DNA of 5,259 nt from assembly GCA_023389135.1 (NCBI GenBank), contig JAEWEX010000294.1:1-5259 (forward strand). The letters run 5' to 3'. The position numbers were made by a program, and so were the translations under genes. Below the pieces are notes generated by a model. That model worked only from the letters and a program-made list of their open reading frames with translations. It was not told where the DNA came from and did not search any database. The DNA is from Pseudomonadota bacterium. GTDB taxonomy: Bacteria; Pseudomonadota; Alphaproteobacteria; Rhizobiales; Methylopilaceae. This document shows, piece by piece, positions 1 through 5,259 of the stretch (position 1 is its first letter; every line of letters starts with the position of its first letter).

Positions 1-262
1 CCACATGGGTGATGTCGTCGTCCTCGAAGCAGCGCAGGACGTAGGCGACCGCATCGACCTCGCGGATGTGGGCCAGGAACTGGTTGCCCAGCCCCTCGCC
101 CTGCGAGGCGCCGCGCACCAGTCCCGCGATGTCCACGAAGGTGAGCCGGGTCGGAATGATCTCCCTGGAGCCAGCGATCTCCGCAAGCCGGTCCAGCCTC
201 GGGTCGGGCACCGCCACCTCGCCGACATTGGGCAGGCCGACGATGCCGCATTTGAAGCCCAT
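1..262 (-). CDS. ychF: YchF/OLA1-type P-loop ATPase, N-terminal part only, with the Walker A region deleted
   Basis: This is the first 87 residues of YchF, a ribosome-associated TRAFAC NTPase that prefers ATP; the rest lies beyond the left edge. The start [14 protein letters not shown] is the family's hallmark. The [10 protein letters not shown] segment (residues 44-53, Walker B/G3 DxxG), [17 protein letters not shown] (55-71) and [11 protein letters not shown] (77-87) are all typical. After PNVG (11-14) the family normally continues with K-S-T and an N-A-L-T helix, reaching a second PN(V/T)G before the PDPRL stretch. Here PNVG is followed at once by EVAVPDPRL. About 28-30 residues are missing, judged against remembered homologues, with no frameshift. 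The ATG has a good ribosome site (GGAG, 6 nt upstream) inside the end of pth, and the 3-bp gap to the pth stop implies translational coupling. Nucleotide binding should be lost if the deletion is real; an assembly collapse is the alternative. Confidence 0.93.
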   Translation of the reverse strand, partial: MGFKCGIVGLPNVGEVAVPDPRLDRLAEIAGSREIIPTRLTFVDIAGLVRGASQGEGLGNQFLAHIREVDAVAYVLRCFEDDDITHV

Positions 263-265
263 GGC

Positions 266-880
266 TTACTCCGTTTCCCGCTCGCCGGGACGCTTGGGCT
301 TGGCGAACCCCTTGGCCTCCATGGCGAGGTGGACCTTGTTCTGGAATTTCGCGTGCTCGCCCGCGACAAGCAGGTCGGCATTGTCGGCGACCGCGTCGGT
401 CAGCGCCTCGACCCAGGGTTGCTCGGACTTGGCAAAGTCGTTCAGCACATGGGCGTGGACCAGTTCCTTGACGCCGGGATGGCCGACGCCGAGGCGCACG
501 CGGGTATAGTCGTTGCCGAGATGGGCGGTGATGGAGCGAAGCCCGTTATGGCCGGCATTGCCGCCGCCGACCTTGACCCGCATCCGGGCGGGCTGGAGTT
601 CGATCTCGTCGTAGACGACGATCACGTCGCCGGTGCCCAGCTTGAAAAAACGGGTGGCTTCCGCCAGCGCCCGGCCGCTTTCGTTCATGTAGGTCTGGGG
701 TTTGAGAAGCAGCACCTTCTCGCCGCCGATCACGCCCTCAGCCACCGCCCCCTGGAACCGGGCCCGCCAGGGGGAGAACCCCCAGCGGGACCAGATGCGG
801 TCGGCGGCCATGAAACCGATGTTGTGGCGGTTGCCGGCGTAGCGCGCCCCGGGATTGCCGAGGCCGGCGACGAGGCGCAT
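266..880 (-). CDS. pth: Peptidyl-tRNA hydrolase
   Basis: This 204-residue cytosolic enzyme cleaves the ester bond of peptidyl-tRNAs that drop off ribosomes, recycling tRNA. It is a bacterial Pth; E. coli Pth has 194 residues. All expected active-site residues are visible: Asn9 in VAGLGNPG, catalytic His19 in GNRHNIGF, Asn66 in QTYMNESG, Asp91 in VYDEIEL, and His111-Asn112 in [13 protein letters not shown]. The C-terminal tail (about 190-204) is a short charged extension ([11 protein letters not shown]), common in alphaproteobacterial forms. The ATG at 880 is preceded by GGGGGA six nt upstream and puts [11 protein letters not shown] at the usual N-terminus, so this start is secure. It sits 30 bp after rplY and 3 bp before ychF, the conserved rplY-pth-ychF order, and is probably transcribed from the rplY promoter. 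Confidence 0.98.
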   Translation of the reverse strand: MRLVAGLGNPGARYAGNRHNIGFMAADRIWSRWGFSPWRARFQGAVAEGVIGGEKVLLLKPQTYMNESGRALAEATRFFKLGTGDVIVVYDEIELQPARMRVKVGGGNAGHNGLRSITAHLGNDYTRVRLGVGHPGVKELVHAHVLNDFAKSEQPWVEALTDAVADNADLLVAGEHAKFQNKVHLAMEAKGFAKPKRPGERETE

Positions 881-886
881 GGCATG

Positions 887-901
887 TCCCCCGGACGGGG
901 A
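887..901 (-). promoter_or_regulatory. Small hairpin covering the pth ribosome-binding site
   Basis: In the rplY-pth gap, the minus strand reads TCCCC-GTCCG-GGGGA, a perfect 5-bp G-C-rich stem with a 5-nt loop. Its 3' arm is the GGGGGA-like Shine-Dalgarno sequence of pth. The pairing is seen directly. A role in tuning pth translation or coupling it to ribosomes finishing rplY is inference, and in DNA this GC-rich a short stem can arise by chance. Confidence 0.3.
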
Positions 902-910
902 GGCTGGGGC

Positions 911-1552
911 TTACTCGCCCTCGTCCTCGCCGGCTTCGGCCTCGGCGTCCTCGGCCTCCTGCGCGGCGCGAGCCTCGTCGGAGACGACGGTGGGCGCCGC
1001 AATGGTGGCGACCGTGAAGTCGCGGTCCTGGATGACCGGCTTCACGCCGTCGGGCAGCTTCACCGCGGAGATGTGCAGCGAATCGCCGATCTCGGCCTTC
1101 GCAAGGTCGATCTCGATGAAGTCGGGGATCGAATCCGCCGGCACATAGAGCTCGACCGCGTGACGCACAACGTTGAGCACGCCGCCGCGCTTCAGGCCCG
1201 GGGAGGTTTCCTCGTTGAGGAAGTGCACCGGCACCTCGACGGAGATGACGCTGTCCTTGGACACGCGCAGGAAGTCGACATGGATCAGGAAGTCCTTCAC
1301 CGGGTCGAGCTGGATGTCGCGGGGGATGACGCGTTCCACGCCCTTGCCGGCGTCGATCTCGAAGATCGTGGTCATGAAGCCGCCGCCGAAGACCAGCTTC
1401 GCCATCTCGTTGCCGTTCAGCGCGATGCCGACCGGGGACTTCTTGTCGCCGTAGATCACGGCGGGCACTTTACCTTCACGGCGCAACGCACGGGCGGCCC
1501 CCTTGCCGGCCCGCTCGCGCGCCTCGGCCTTCAGGGCCTTGGTCGCGGACAT
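911..1552 (-). CDS. rplY: 50S ribosomal protein L25, long general-stress (Ctc/TL5) form
   Basis: This 213-residue protein binds 5S rRNA in the large ribosomal subunit. Residues 1-95 form the L25 domain, with [24 protein letters not shown] (12-35, split here by the conserved AxR and PAVIYG cores) and the [14 protein letters not shown] signature (81-94). Residues about 98-187 are the second beta-rich TL5/CTC domain, with [18 protein letters not shown] (107-124) and an [15 protein letters not shown] segment (146-160). The tail (192-213) is strongly acidic and Ala/Glu-rich, typical of long alphaproteobacterial forms; E. coli L25 has only about 94 residues and lacks domain 2. The ATG at 1552 has GGAG seven nt upstream and yields the usual [13 protein letters not shown] start. 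It is first in the rplY-pth-ychF operon. I see no defects. Confidence 0.97.
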   Translation of the reverse strand: MSATKALKAEARERAGKGAARALRREGKVPAVIYGDKKSPVGIALNGNEMAKLVFGGGFMTTIFEIDAGKGVERVIPRDIQLDPVKDFLIHVDFLRVSKDSVISVEVPVHFLNEETSPGLKRGGVLNVVRHAVELYVPADSIPDFIEIDLAKAEIGDSLHISAVKLPDGVKPVIQDRDFTVATIAAPTVVSDEARAAQEAEDAEAEAGEDEGE

Positions 1553-1579
1553 GGTGTCTCTCCATCAGAAATGACAATG

Positions 1580-1610
1580 CCGGCGCACCTCCAGGGGTGT
1601 CGGACGCCGG
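1580..1610 (-). promoter_or_regulatory. Stem-loop in the rplY 5' leader
   Basis: On the minus strand a two-part stem forms about 28 nt upstream of the rplY start: CCGGCG (1610-1605) pairs with CGCCGG (1585-1580), and CACC (1599-1596) pairs with GGTG (1589-1586). A 5-nt bulge on the 5' side and a 6-nt loop complete it. Ribosomal-protein genes often carry autoregulatory leaders, and an L25 leader is described in gammaproteobacteria. Whether this hairpin is such a site is inference; I recognise no known motif in it. Confidence 0.35.
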
Positions 1611-1619
1611 ACGGGGCCG

Positions 1620-1649
1620 CCTATAGCTGAAATGCCCGCGGGATGGAAG
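1620..1649 (-). promoter_or_regulatory. Weak candidate promoter for the rplY-pth-ychF operon
   Basis: Reading leftward, TATAGG (1625-1620) resembles a -10 box and CTTCCA (1649-1644) is a poor -35 at an 18-bp spacing. The start point would fall near 1613, giving a leader of about 60 nt that includes the 1580-1610 hairpin. Only the -10 is persuasive. The position, just upstream of the operon's first gene in a divergent gap, is the main support. Confidence 0.22.
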
Positions 1650-1664
1650 GGCGGCGATTTCAGC
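1626..1664. repeat. Perfect 8-bp inverted repeat in the divergent intergenic region
   Basis: GCTGAAAT (1626-1633) is exactly reverse-complementary to ATTTCAGC (1657-1664), with a 23-bp GC-rich spacer. The arm centres are 31 bp apart, about three helical turns, so both arms face the same side of DNA. The left arm abuts the candidate rplY -10 box. These arms are AT-richer than their surroundings. It may be an operator for a dimeric regulator acting on either divergent unit; no regulator is identified. Confidence 0.35.
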
Positions 1665-1744
1665 GGGCCGCCGCGGCCGCCGGCTTCCGCTTGCAGGGTG
1701 CGCTGCTCACCGCGCATTCTCGCGGTCCAATCGATCCGCAAGCC

Positions 1745-2548
1745 ATGTCCTTTCGCAGCCCCCTCCAAGACCTGTTCGGCTCCACGACCGGCCGCATCCC
1801 GCTGCGCGGCTATGTCTATGTCCCGCCTGCGGAGGAGGGCCCTATGGCGCTGGCGACGCCTGGCTGCGTGGTGCGCAATCCCGGCCGGGGGCGGCCCTGG
1901 ATCGTTGTGGAGCGAGAACTGTCCGCCATCGCAGTCTCCGGCTGGCCAGGACGCCTCTGGCTCGTGGACGCGCTGGACCCTGCAACCGCCGCCGACCAGG
2001 CGGCCGCGGGCGGGCCTCCCGTGGCGGAGGTGACCTATTCACGCTGCGTCGCCGTGCGGGTCGTGGAGGAAGCGCCTGCCGCCCTCCTGTTCGGTCCGCG
2101 GGGGGCGGCGGTCTGCGCGGTGATCGACGCCGTGTCCGCGCTGGACCGGGCGGGCGCACAGGCTCTCTGCAACGCCCGCCACCCGGATGCCGCCGCCGCG
2201 CGGAACGCGGTCTGGCGGCGGTGGCTTGGCGGCGCGCGCCACGCGATCGACACCGCCGCCGACTTCGACAGTGCGGTGCTCGCAGGTCGGGCGGGCTCCC
2301 CCGTGGGGCGTGGGCTCGCCCTTGTCCAGGCGCTTCTGTTCCGGCGGGCGGTGGCGCTGGAGGGTGCTGACGCGACGTTCGAGGATGACGGGGACGCCGG
2401 CCTCGTCGCTCCCTGGGACGGGGCCGCCGAGGCGTTGTGCGATGCGGCGCTGGGTTTTGGCACACCGGAGGCGCTTGACGCCGAGCGCGCGGTGCTGACG
2501 CGGGCGTGGCGGGCCGCAATCGGAGCGGCGCCGGCCTGGGGAAGTTGA
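1745..2548 (+). CDS. Unrecognised conserved-looking protein, 267 residues
   Basis: I do not recognise the family. The frame is genuinely coding: G/C dominates third positions throughout and no other frame is as convincing. The N-terminal half looks beta-rich, with aromatic and Val/Ile strands around GYVYVPP (residues 21-27), RPWIVVERELSAIAV (49-63) and GRLWLVDALDP (68-78), then CVAVRVVEE and an AAVCAVIDAVSAL segment near 110-130. The C-terminal half is alanine-rich and probably helical. There is no signal peptide, membrane span or obvious catalytic motif, so a cytosolic globular protein is likely. The chosen ATG begins MSFRSPLQDLFGSTTGR. An in-frame ATG at 1643 would add 34 Ala-rich residues overlapping the inverted repeat; neither start has a clear Shine-Dalgarno. 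It lies 28 bp before the Nudix gene and is probably co-transcribed with it, divergent from rplY. Confidence 0.72.
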   Translation: MSFRSPLQDLFGSTTGRIPLRGYVYVPPAEEGPMALATPGCVVRNPGRGRPWIVVERELSAIAVSGWPGRLWLVDALDPATAADQAAAGGPPVAEVTYSRCVAVRVVEEAPAALLFGPRGAAVCAVIDAVSALDRAGAQALCNARHPDAAAARNAVWRRWLGGARHAIDTAADFDSAVLAGRAGSPVGRGLALVQALLFRRAVALEGADATFEDDGDAGLVAPWDGAAEALCDAALGFGTPEALDAERAVLTRAWRAAIGAAPAWGS

Positions 2549-2576
2549 CCGCGGCGGCATCCAGGGCCTATCCGCC

Positions 2577-3077
2577 ATGGGCGACGCACAGGATGCCCGA
2601 TCCGCCATGCAGCTTGCGAACCGCCTCAGGGAGTTCTTCCAACGCCGGCCCGGCAGCGTCGCGCCCGAGCGGCAGGCGGGCGCCATTCCCTATGCGCTGG
2701 TCGAGGGCAGGGTCGCGTTCCTGCTGATCACCTCGCGGCGCACCGGCCGCTGGATATTCCCCAAGGGCGCGCTGATGCCGGGCCTGTCGCTGCCGGACGT
2801 GGCGGCGCGCGAGGCGCGGGAGGAGGCCGGGGTCAGCGGCGCGGTGGAGACCGCGTCCATCGGCAGCTACCGCGACTGGAAGACCAAGAACCTGAGGCGC
2901 ATGCCCATCGAGGTCGCCATGTTCCCGCTGCGCGTGGACGAGCAGCACGAGGAGTGGCGCGAGGCCGGCCAGCGGCACCGCCACTGGGCGATCCTGGCGG
3001 AGGCGCGCCGGCTCCTGGGCAACCCGCAACTCGTGGACATGATCGCCGAGATCGACCGCCGCGCAGGCGGCCGCTAG
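2577..3077 (+). CDS. Nudix hydrolase, DIPP-like type
   Basis: This 166-residue protein should hydrolyse a nucleoside-diphosphate-linked substrate (NDP-X), with diphosphoinositol polyphosphates or dinucleoside polyphosphates possible given its subtype. A beta strand and WIFPKG (59-64) lead into the Nudix box: Gly64, then REAREEAGV (78-86), which supplies the metal-binding Glu79, Glu82 and Glu83. The glutamate expected six residues after Gly64 is Leu70. Loss of that Glu, with a WxxPKG lead-in, is common as I recall in short alphaproteobacterial DIPP-like proteins, so activity is probably retained. RHRHWAILAEARRLL (133-147) is the usual C-terminal closing region. The ATG at 2577 has only a distant AGGG; an in-frame ATG at 2607 (MQLANRLREFFQRRP) is a fair alternative and has the same ATCCGCCATG context. 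The stop codon overlaps that of the convergent pit gene. Confidence 0.93.
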   Translation: MGDAQDARSAMQLANRLREFFQRRPGSVAPERQAGAIPYALVEGRVAFLLITSRRTGRWIFPKGALMPGLSLPDVAAREAREEAGVSGAVETASIGSYRDWKTKNLRRMPIEVAMFPLRVDEQHEEWREAGQRHRHWAILAEARRLLGNPQLVDMIAEIDRRAGGR

Positions 3078-4570
3078 AGACCCATTGCCGCCTGGAGGCC
3101 GAGGAAGATCAGCCCCGCGCCAACGGCCGAGGCCGGGACCGTCACCACCCATGCCGCCGCGATTCCCAGCAGGTGCTGGCGGCGCACCAGGCGGCGGCGC
3201 TCCCGCTTCTGGAAGTTCTTCACCGCGTCCTGGGGCGTCCGGTTCAGCGCCGAGATCTTCAGGAAGCGCGTGCGCGGCTGGACCGCGCGGCTGGGGATGC
3301 CTCGGTTCATCCAGAACTCGCGCACGAAGCCGACGCCGAAGATGCCGCCCACCGCGATGTGGGTCGACGAGACCGGCAGTCCCAGCGCGGAGGCCACCAG
3401 CACCGTGGCCGCCGCCGACAGCGCGGCGCAGAAGGCGCGCACCGGGTCGAGCTTGGTGATCTGCTTGCCCACGGTGCGGATGACGCGCGGCCCGAACAGG
3501 CCGAGCCCGATGGCGATGCCTGCGGCCCCGATGGCCATGACCCAGGGCGGGATGGCGAGGGCGGTGACGCCCGCGCGGCCGCTGTCGGCCGCCGCGACAA
3601 TGGCTGCCAGAGGCCCCACCGCGTTGGCGACGTCGTTGGCGCCGTGGGCGAAGGACAAGAGCGCCGCCGACACGATCAGCGGCGGCACGAACAGCCGGTT
3701 GATGTCCCTGCGGCGCTGATGCGCCGGGTCGGACCGGCGCGCCACCCACGGCCGCACCAGCGCCCAGCCGCCGACGCCGAAGGCCGCGCCGAGCGCCACA
3801 ACGGTGGCCAGCGGCGGCTTCCACACCCGCGAAAGACCCTTTGTCGCCAGATACATGGCAAAGATGCCGCACATCAGGCCCACCATCACCGGCACCCACA
3901 CCCGGGCCGCCGCCACCCGGTCCGGCCGCGACAGGATCGCCCAGGTTGCGAAGGCCAGCAGCAGCGCCGCGCCGATGCCGCCCAGCACCGGCGAGATCAC
4001 CCAGCTCGCCGCGATGCGGCCGATCATGGGCCAGTGGACCACGCCCATGCCGCCCGCCGCGACGCCTGCGCCGAGCACGCCGCCCACCACCGAATGGGTG
4101 GTGGAGACCGGCGCGCCCAGGAAGGTCGCGAGGTGGATCCACATGGCGGCGGCGAGCAGGCTCGCGGTCATGGCGAGGATGAATTCCTCGACGCTGCCGG
4201 TGGCCTCGGCGCGGATGATGTCGCGCGAGATGGTGGTCACCACGTCGCCGCCGGCCAGCACCGCGCCGGCCACCTCGCAGATGGCAGCGATCACCAGCGC
4301 GCCGGTCATGGTCAGGGCGTTGGCGCCCACCGCCGGGCCCATGTTGTTGGCCACGTCGTTGGCGCCGATGTTCAGCGCCATGTAGCCGCCGACCACCGCC
4401 GCGACCACGACGAACAGCGCCAGCGGGCCCGAGGCGGTGGCGGCGATCCCGGCCAGGACCACCAGCAGGAAGGCGACCGCGATGCCCGTGGGCGCAACCG
4501 AGCGGGCGACGCTGCCGGTGGCCTCCTCCAGGCGGACGACCTTCTTCAGGTCCTTGTCGAGAACGGTCAT
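3074..4570 (-). CDS. pit: PiT-family low-affinity inorganic phosphate transporter
   Basis: This 498-residue inner-membrane permease imports phosphate (usually as a metal-phosphate complex) driven by the proton gradient. The internal duplication that defines PiT/PHO-4 proteins is clear. GANDVANNMGP (69-79) is echoed by GANDVANAVGP (310-320), and GAPVSTTHSVVGG (152-164) by GLPVSSTHIAVGG (397-409). About ten or more hydrophobic spans flank a central charged loop (VARRSDPAHQRRRDINR, about 276-292). A basic cytoplasmic stretch near 455-466 precedes the last span. I chose the ATG at 4570 (MTVLDKDLKKVVRLEEATGSV) because LDKDL close to the N-terminus matches alphaproteobacterial homologues and the likely promoter overlaps the other candidate. 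An in-frame ATG at 4612 would add 14 residues; neither has a ribosome site. No phoU-like (DUF47) partner gene lies upstream, unlike many pit operons. Confidence 0.95.
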   Translation of the reverse strand: MTVLDKDLKKVVRLEEATGSVARSVAPTGIAVAFLLVVLAGIAATASGPLALFVVVAAVVGGYMALNIGANDVANNMGPAVGANALTMTGALVIAAICEVAGAVLAGGDVVTTISRDIIRAEATGSVEEFILAMTASLLAAAMWIHLATFLGAPVSTTHSVVGGVLGAGVAAGGMGVVHWPMIGRIAASWVISPVLGGIGAALLLAFATWAILSRPDRVAAARVWVPVMVGLMCGIFAMYLATKGLSRVWKPPLATVVALGAAFGVGGWALVRPWVARRSDPAHQRRRDINRLFVPPLIVSAALLSFAHGANDVANAVGPLAAIVAAADSGRAGVTALAIPPWVMAIGAAGIAIGLGLFGPRVIRTVGKQITKLDPVRAFCAALSAAATVLVASALGLPVSSTHIAVGGIFGVGFVREFWMNRGIPSRAVQPRTRFLKISALNRTPQDAVKNFQKRERRRLVRRQHLLGIAAAWVVTVPASAVGAGLIFLGLQAAMGL

Positions 4571-4602
4571 GCGCGCCGGGGGTTGGAGTGCCGCGAGCGC
4601 GG

Positions 4603-4631
4603 GGGATAGCATTGTGACGGCGGGATGTCAG
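4603..4631 (-). promoter_or_regulatory. Candidate pit promoter overlapping a PhoB-box-like direct repeat
   Basis: Reading leftward, CTGACA (4631-4626; five of six match TTGACA) and TATCCC (4608-4603) are separated by exactly 17 bp, putting the transcription start near 4596. Within this, CTGACAT (4631-4625) and CCGTCAC (4620-4614) are two half-sites that each match the Pho-box half CTGTCAT/C at six of seven positions. Their starts are 11 nt apart, the spacing PhoB requires. The linker is GC-rich rather than AT-rich, which weakens the case. PhoB is known to repress pit in Sinorhizobium meliloti; a site inside the promoter would fit repression here. The arrangement also means the ATG at 4612 is probably not translated. 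Confidence 0.4.
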
Positions 4632-4720
4632 GGGGGCGCGAAAGGGTGCGCCACCTAAATTACTTCTATGATTTTATCTTAGAACCACGGCTAACAATAA
4701 AACCTAAAACTTGCGTATAA

Positions 4721-4739
4721 TTCATTAATTTCTAATGAA
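4721..4739 (-). repeat. AT-rich hairpin spanning the stop codon of the edge gene
   Basis: TTCATTA (4721-4727) and TAATGAA (4733-4739) form a perfect 7-bp inverted repeat with a 5-nt loop. The stop codon of the minus-strand gene (4734-4732) straddles the loop and inner arm. The stem is almost entirely A-T and no T-run follows, so it is a poor intrinsic terminator. It could slightly stabilise the transcript's 3' end, or be a chance event in AT-rich DNA. Confidence 0.3.
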
Positions 4740-5259
4740 ATCCCTCCAATGGCGGCCTATCCCGGATAGGCCACATTCTTCGAATGTGAGACAGCTTATT
4801 TGCGTCAAATCTGATATTTCTTGCTTTAATTTGTCCTTCAAGATCGAAAATTAGTTGCGTCGGATAAGCTAAGGGAAAATGATCATCTAGATATGTATAT
4901 AATTTTTCTTTATCATCCCTATATACTCTAAATGACCTTTCAATGTTATCAATTGCGAATGTTAGCCACTTAGGGCGCTCAGGGTCGCTAAACGCAGACT
5001 TGTAATTCGCTTCTTCTCGTAAGGCTCTAATTTTAGAATACGTATCTTCGGACTCTAGCGAGTAAACCCATTTTGATAATCTCTTTATGTTCCTAATGCT
5101 ATTCCAGTGCCACTGATGACTTGATCTTCCTCCATTTTTAAGATTCCCTGTGCGTGAATCGCAAATCAACTGAGACTTATTATAAAAAGGAACTACGTCA
5201 TCGTCTATCAGATTAAACATCATAGAATAGAAGCAACTGTAATATAGCTTTACCATAGA
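4732..5259 (-). CDS. Partial uncharacterised protein, possibly HEPN-superfamily
   Basis: The frame is open to the right edge, so the N-terminus is missing; the Met at 5256 is preceded in frame by a Ser codon and is probably internal. The 174 residues from that Met start with KLYYSCFYSMMFNLI (3-17), a Tyr-rich helix like the 'YYSxF' helix of HEPN proteins. Then come a polar loop with RSSHQWH (44-50) and a helix ending RALREEANYKSAF (77-89), resembling the 'R..ADY' helix that closes many HEPN domains. A C-terminal region of about 80 residues follows (DDHFPLAYPTQLIFDLEGQ, 124-142), which I do not recognise. RSSHQWH formally fits the R-x4-6-H ribonuclease motif but sits in the loop, not the usual helix, so catalysis is doubtful. 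HEPN proteins often act in defence or toxin-antitoxin systems; that role is conjecture here. Codon use is AT-rich and unlike the neighbouring genes. Confidence 0.7.
   Translation of the reverse strand, partial: SMVKLYYSCFYSMMFNLIDDDVVPFYNKSQLICDSRTGNLKNGGRSSHQWHWNSIRNIKRLSKWVYSLESEDTYSKIRALREEANYKSAFSDPERPKWLTFAIDNIERSFRVYRDDKEKLYTYLDDHFPLAYPTQLIFDLEGQIKARNIRFDANKLSHIRRMWPIRDRPPLEGFH

Larger units (their letters stand above)
4656..5259. other. AT-rich segment, probably acquired horizontally
   Basis: Composition changes abruptly just after the GC-rich GGTGCGCCACC at 4645-4655. To the left the DNA is very GC-rich; to the right it falls to roughly 35-40% G+C and remains so to the window edge. 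Codons such as AAA, TTA, ATA and AGA, nearly absent from the left-hand genes, become routine. Bases 4656-4731 hold no gene that I can support. No integrase, transposase, terminal repeat, tRNA or target duplication is visible at the junction, so the mode of entry is unknown and the far end lies outside the window. Confidence 0.7.

Noticed and set aside
5..1630. A 541-codon plus-strand open frame covering the left block
   Set aside because: It runs antisense to ychF, pth and rplY, all of which are securely identified. In GC-rich DNA the opposite strand often lacks stops, and its His/Asp/Gly-rich translation looks like no protein family.
1663..1683. GC-only palindromic run with GCGGCCGC
   Set aside because: Runs like this are expected in DNA of this composition, and it has no loop-and-T-tract structure.
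2570..2609. ATCCGCCATG repeated 30 bp apart at both candidate Nudix start codons
   Set aside because: Two copies of a 10-mer are too little to call a functional repeat; it only leaves the choice of start open.
1842..2686. Several long minus-strand frames opposite the unknown gene and the Nudix start
   Set aside because: Their translations are Arg/Pro-rich with no domain, while the plus-strand frame has the expected third-position G/C bias.
2568..4142. A 524-codon minus-strand frame overlapping pit and the Nudix gene
   Set aside because: It is the shifted frame of pit and antisense to the Nudix gene, with Gly/Arg/Ala-rich content and no motif.
2954..4609. A 551-codon plus-strand open frame antisense to pit
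   Set aside because: The translation is low-complexity Arg/His/Asp/Gly and mirrors pit codons; pit has unambiguous duplicated PiT motifs.
4641..4656. GGTG-CGC-CACC hairpin as a terminator for the edge gene
   Set aside because: The stem is only 4 bp with a triloop and is followed by just three T residues on the minus strand.
4716..4721. A perfect TATAAT on the plus strand
   Set aside because: No -35 lies 16-18 bp upstream and no plus-strand gene follows. Such hexamers are expected by chance in AT-rich DNA.

Overview
The window looks like chromosome from a high-GC alphaproteobacterium. Rhodobacterales or a near relative is the best guess, from the protein wording rather than any search. Bases 1 to about 4655 are very GC-rich, with a strong G/C preference at third codon positions. 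They carry ordinary housekeeping genes. Bases from about 4656 to the end are AT-rich and look foreign.

Left block (minus strand, read right to left): rplY (ribosomal protein L25/Ctc, 911-1552), pth (peptidyl-tRNA hydrolase, 266-880) and ychF (1-262, cut by the window edge). They are separated by 30 bp and 3 bp, so they are probably one translation-related operon starting near 1613. The main surprise is in ychF. Its N-terminus runs from the first half of the P-loop straight to the sequence that normally follows a second PNVG-type motif about 28-30 residues later. The Walker A residues K-S-T and the following helix are missing, in frame, although the rest of the visible protein is well conserved.

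Middle block (plus strand): a 267-residue protein I do not recognise (1745-2548), then a Nudix hydrolase of the DIPP-like kind (2577-3077). They are 28 bp apart and are probably co-transcribed. The divergent gap between rplY and the unknown gene (1553-1744) holds a perfect 8-bp inverted repeat and a leader hairpin for rplY.

Right block (minus strand): a PiT-family inorganic phosphate transporter (3074-4570). It converges on the Nudix gene so tightly that the two stop codons share one CTAG palindrome. Just upstream of pit is a promoter-like pair (CTGACA, 17 bp, TATCCC). Its -35 element and spacer hold two PhoB-box-like half-sites spaced by 11 nt, so phosphate-responsive control, perhaps repression, is plausible.

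Right edge: the AT-rich segment carries the 3' part of one minus-strand gene (4732 to the edge). It encodes a tyrosine-rich protein that may belong to the HEPN superfamily. No integrase, transposase, tRNA, rRNA or CRISPR array is visible.
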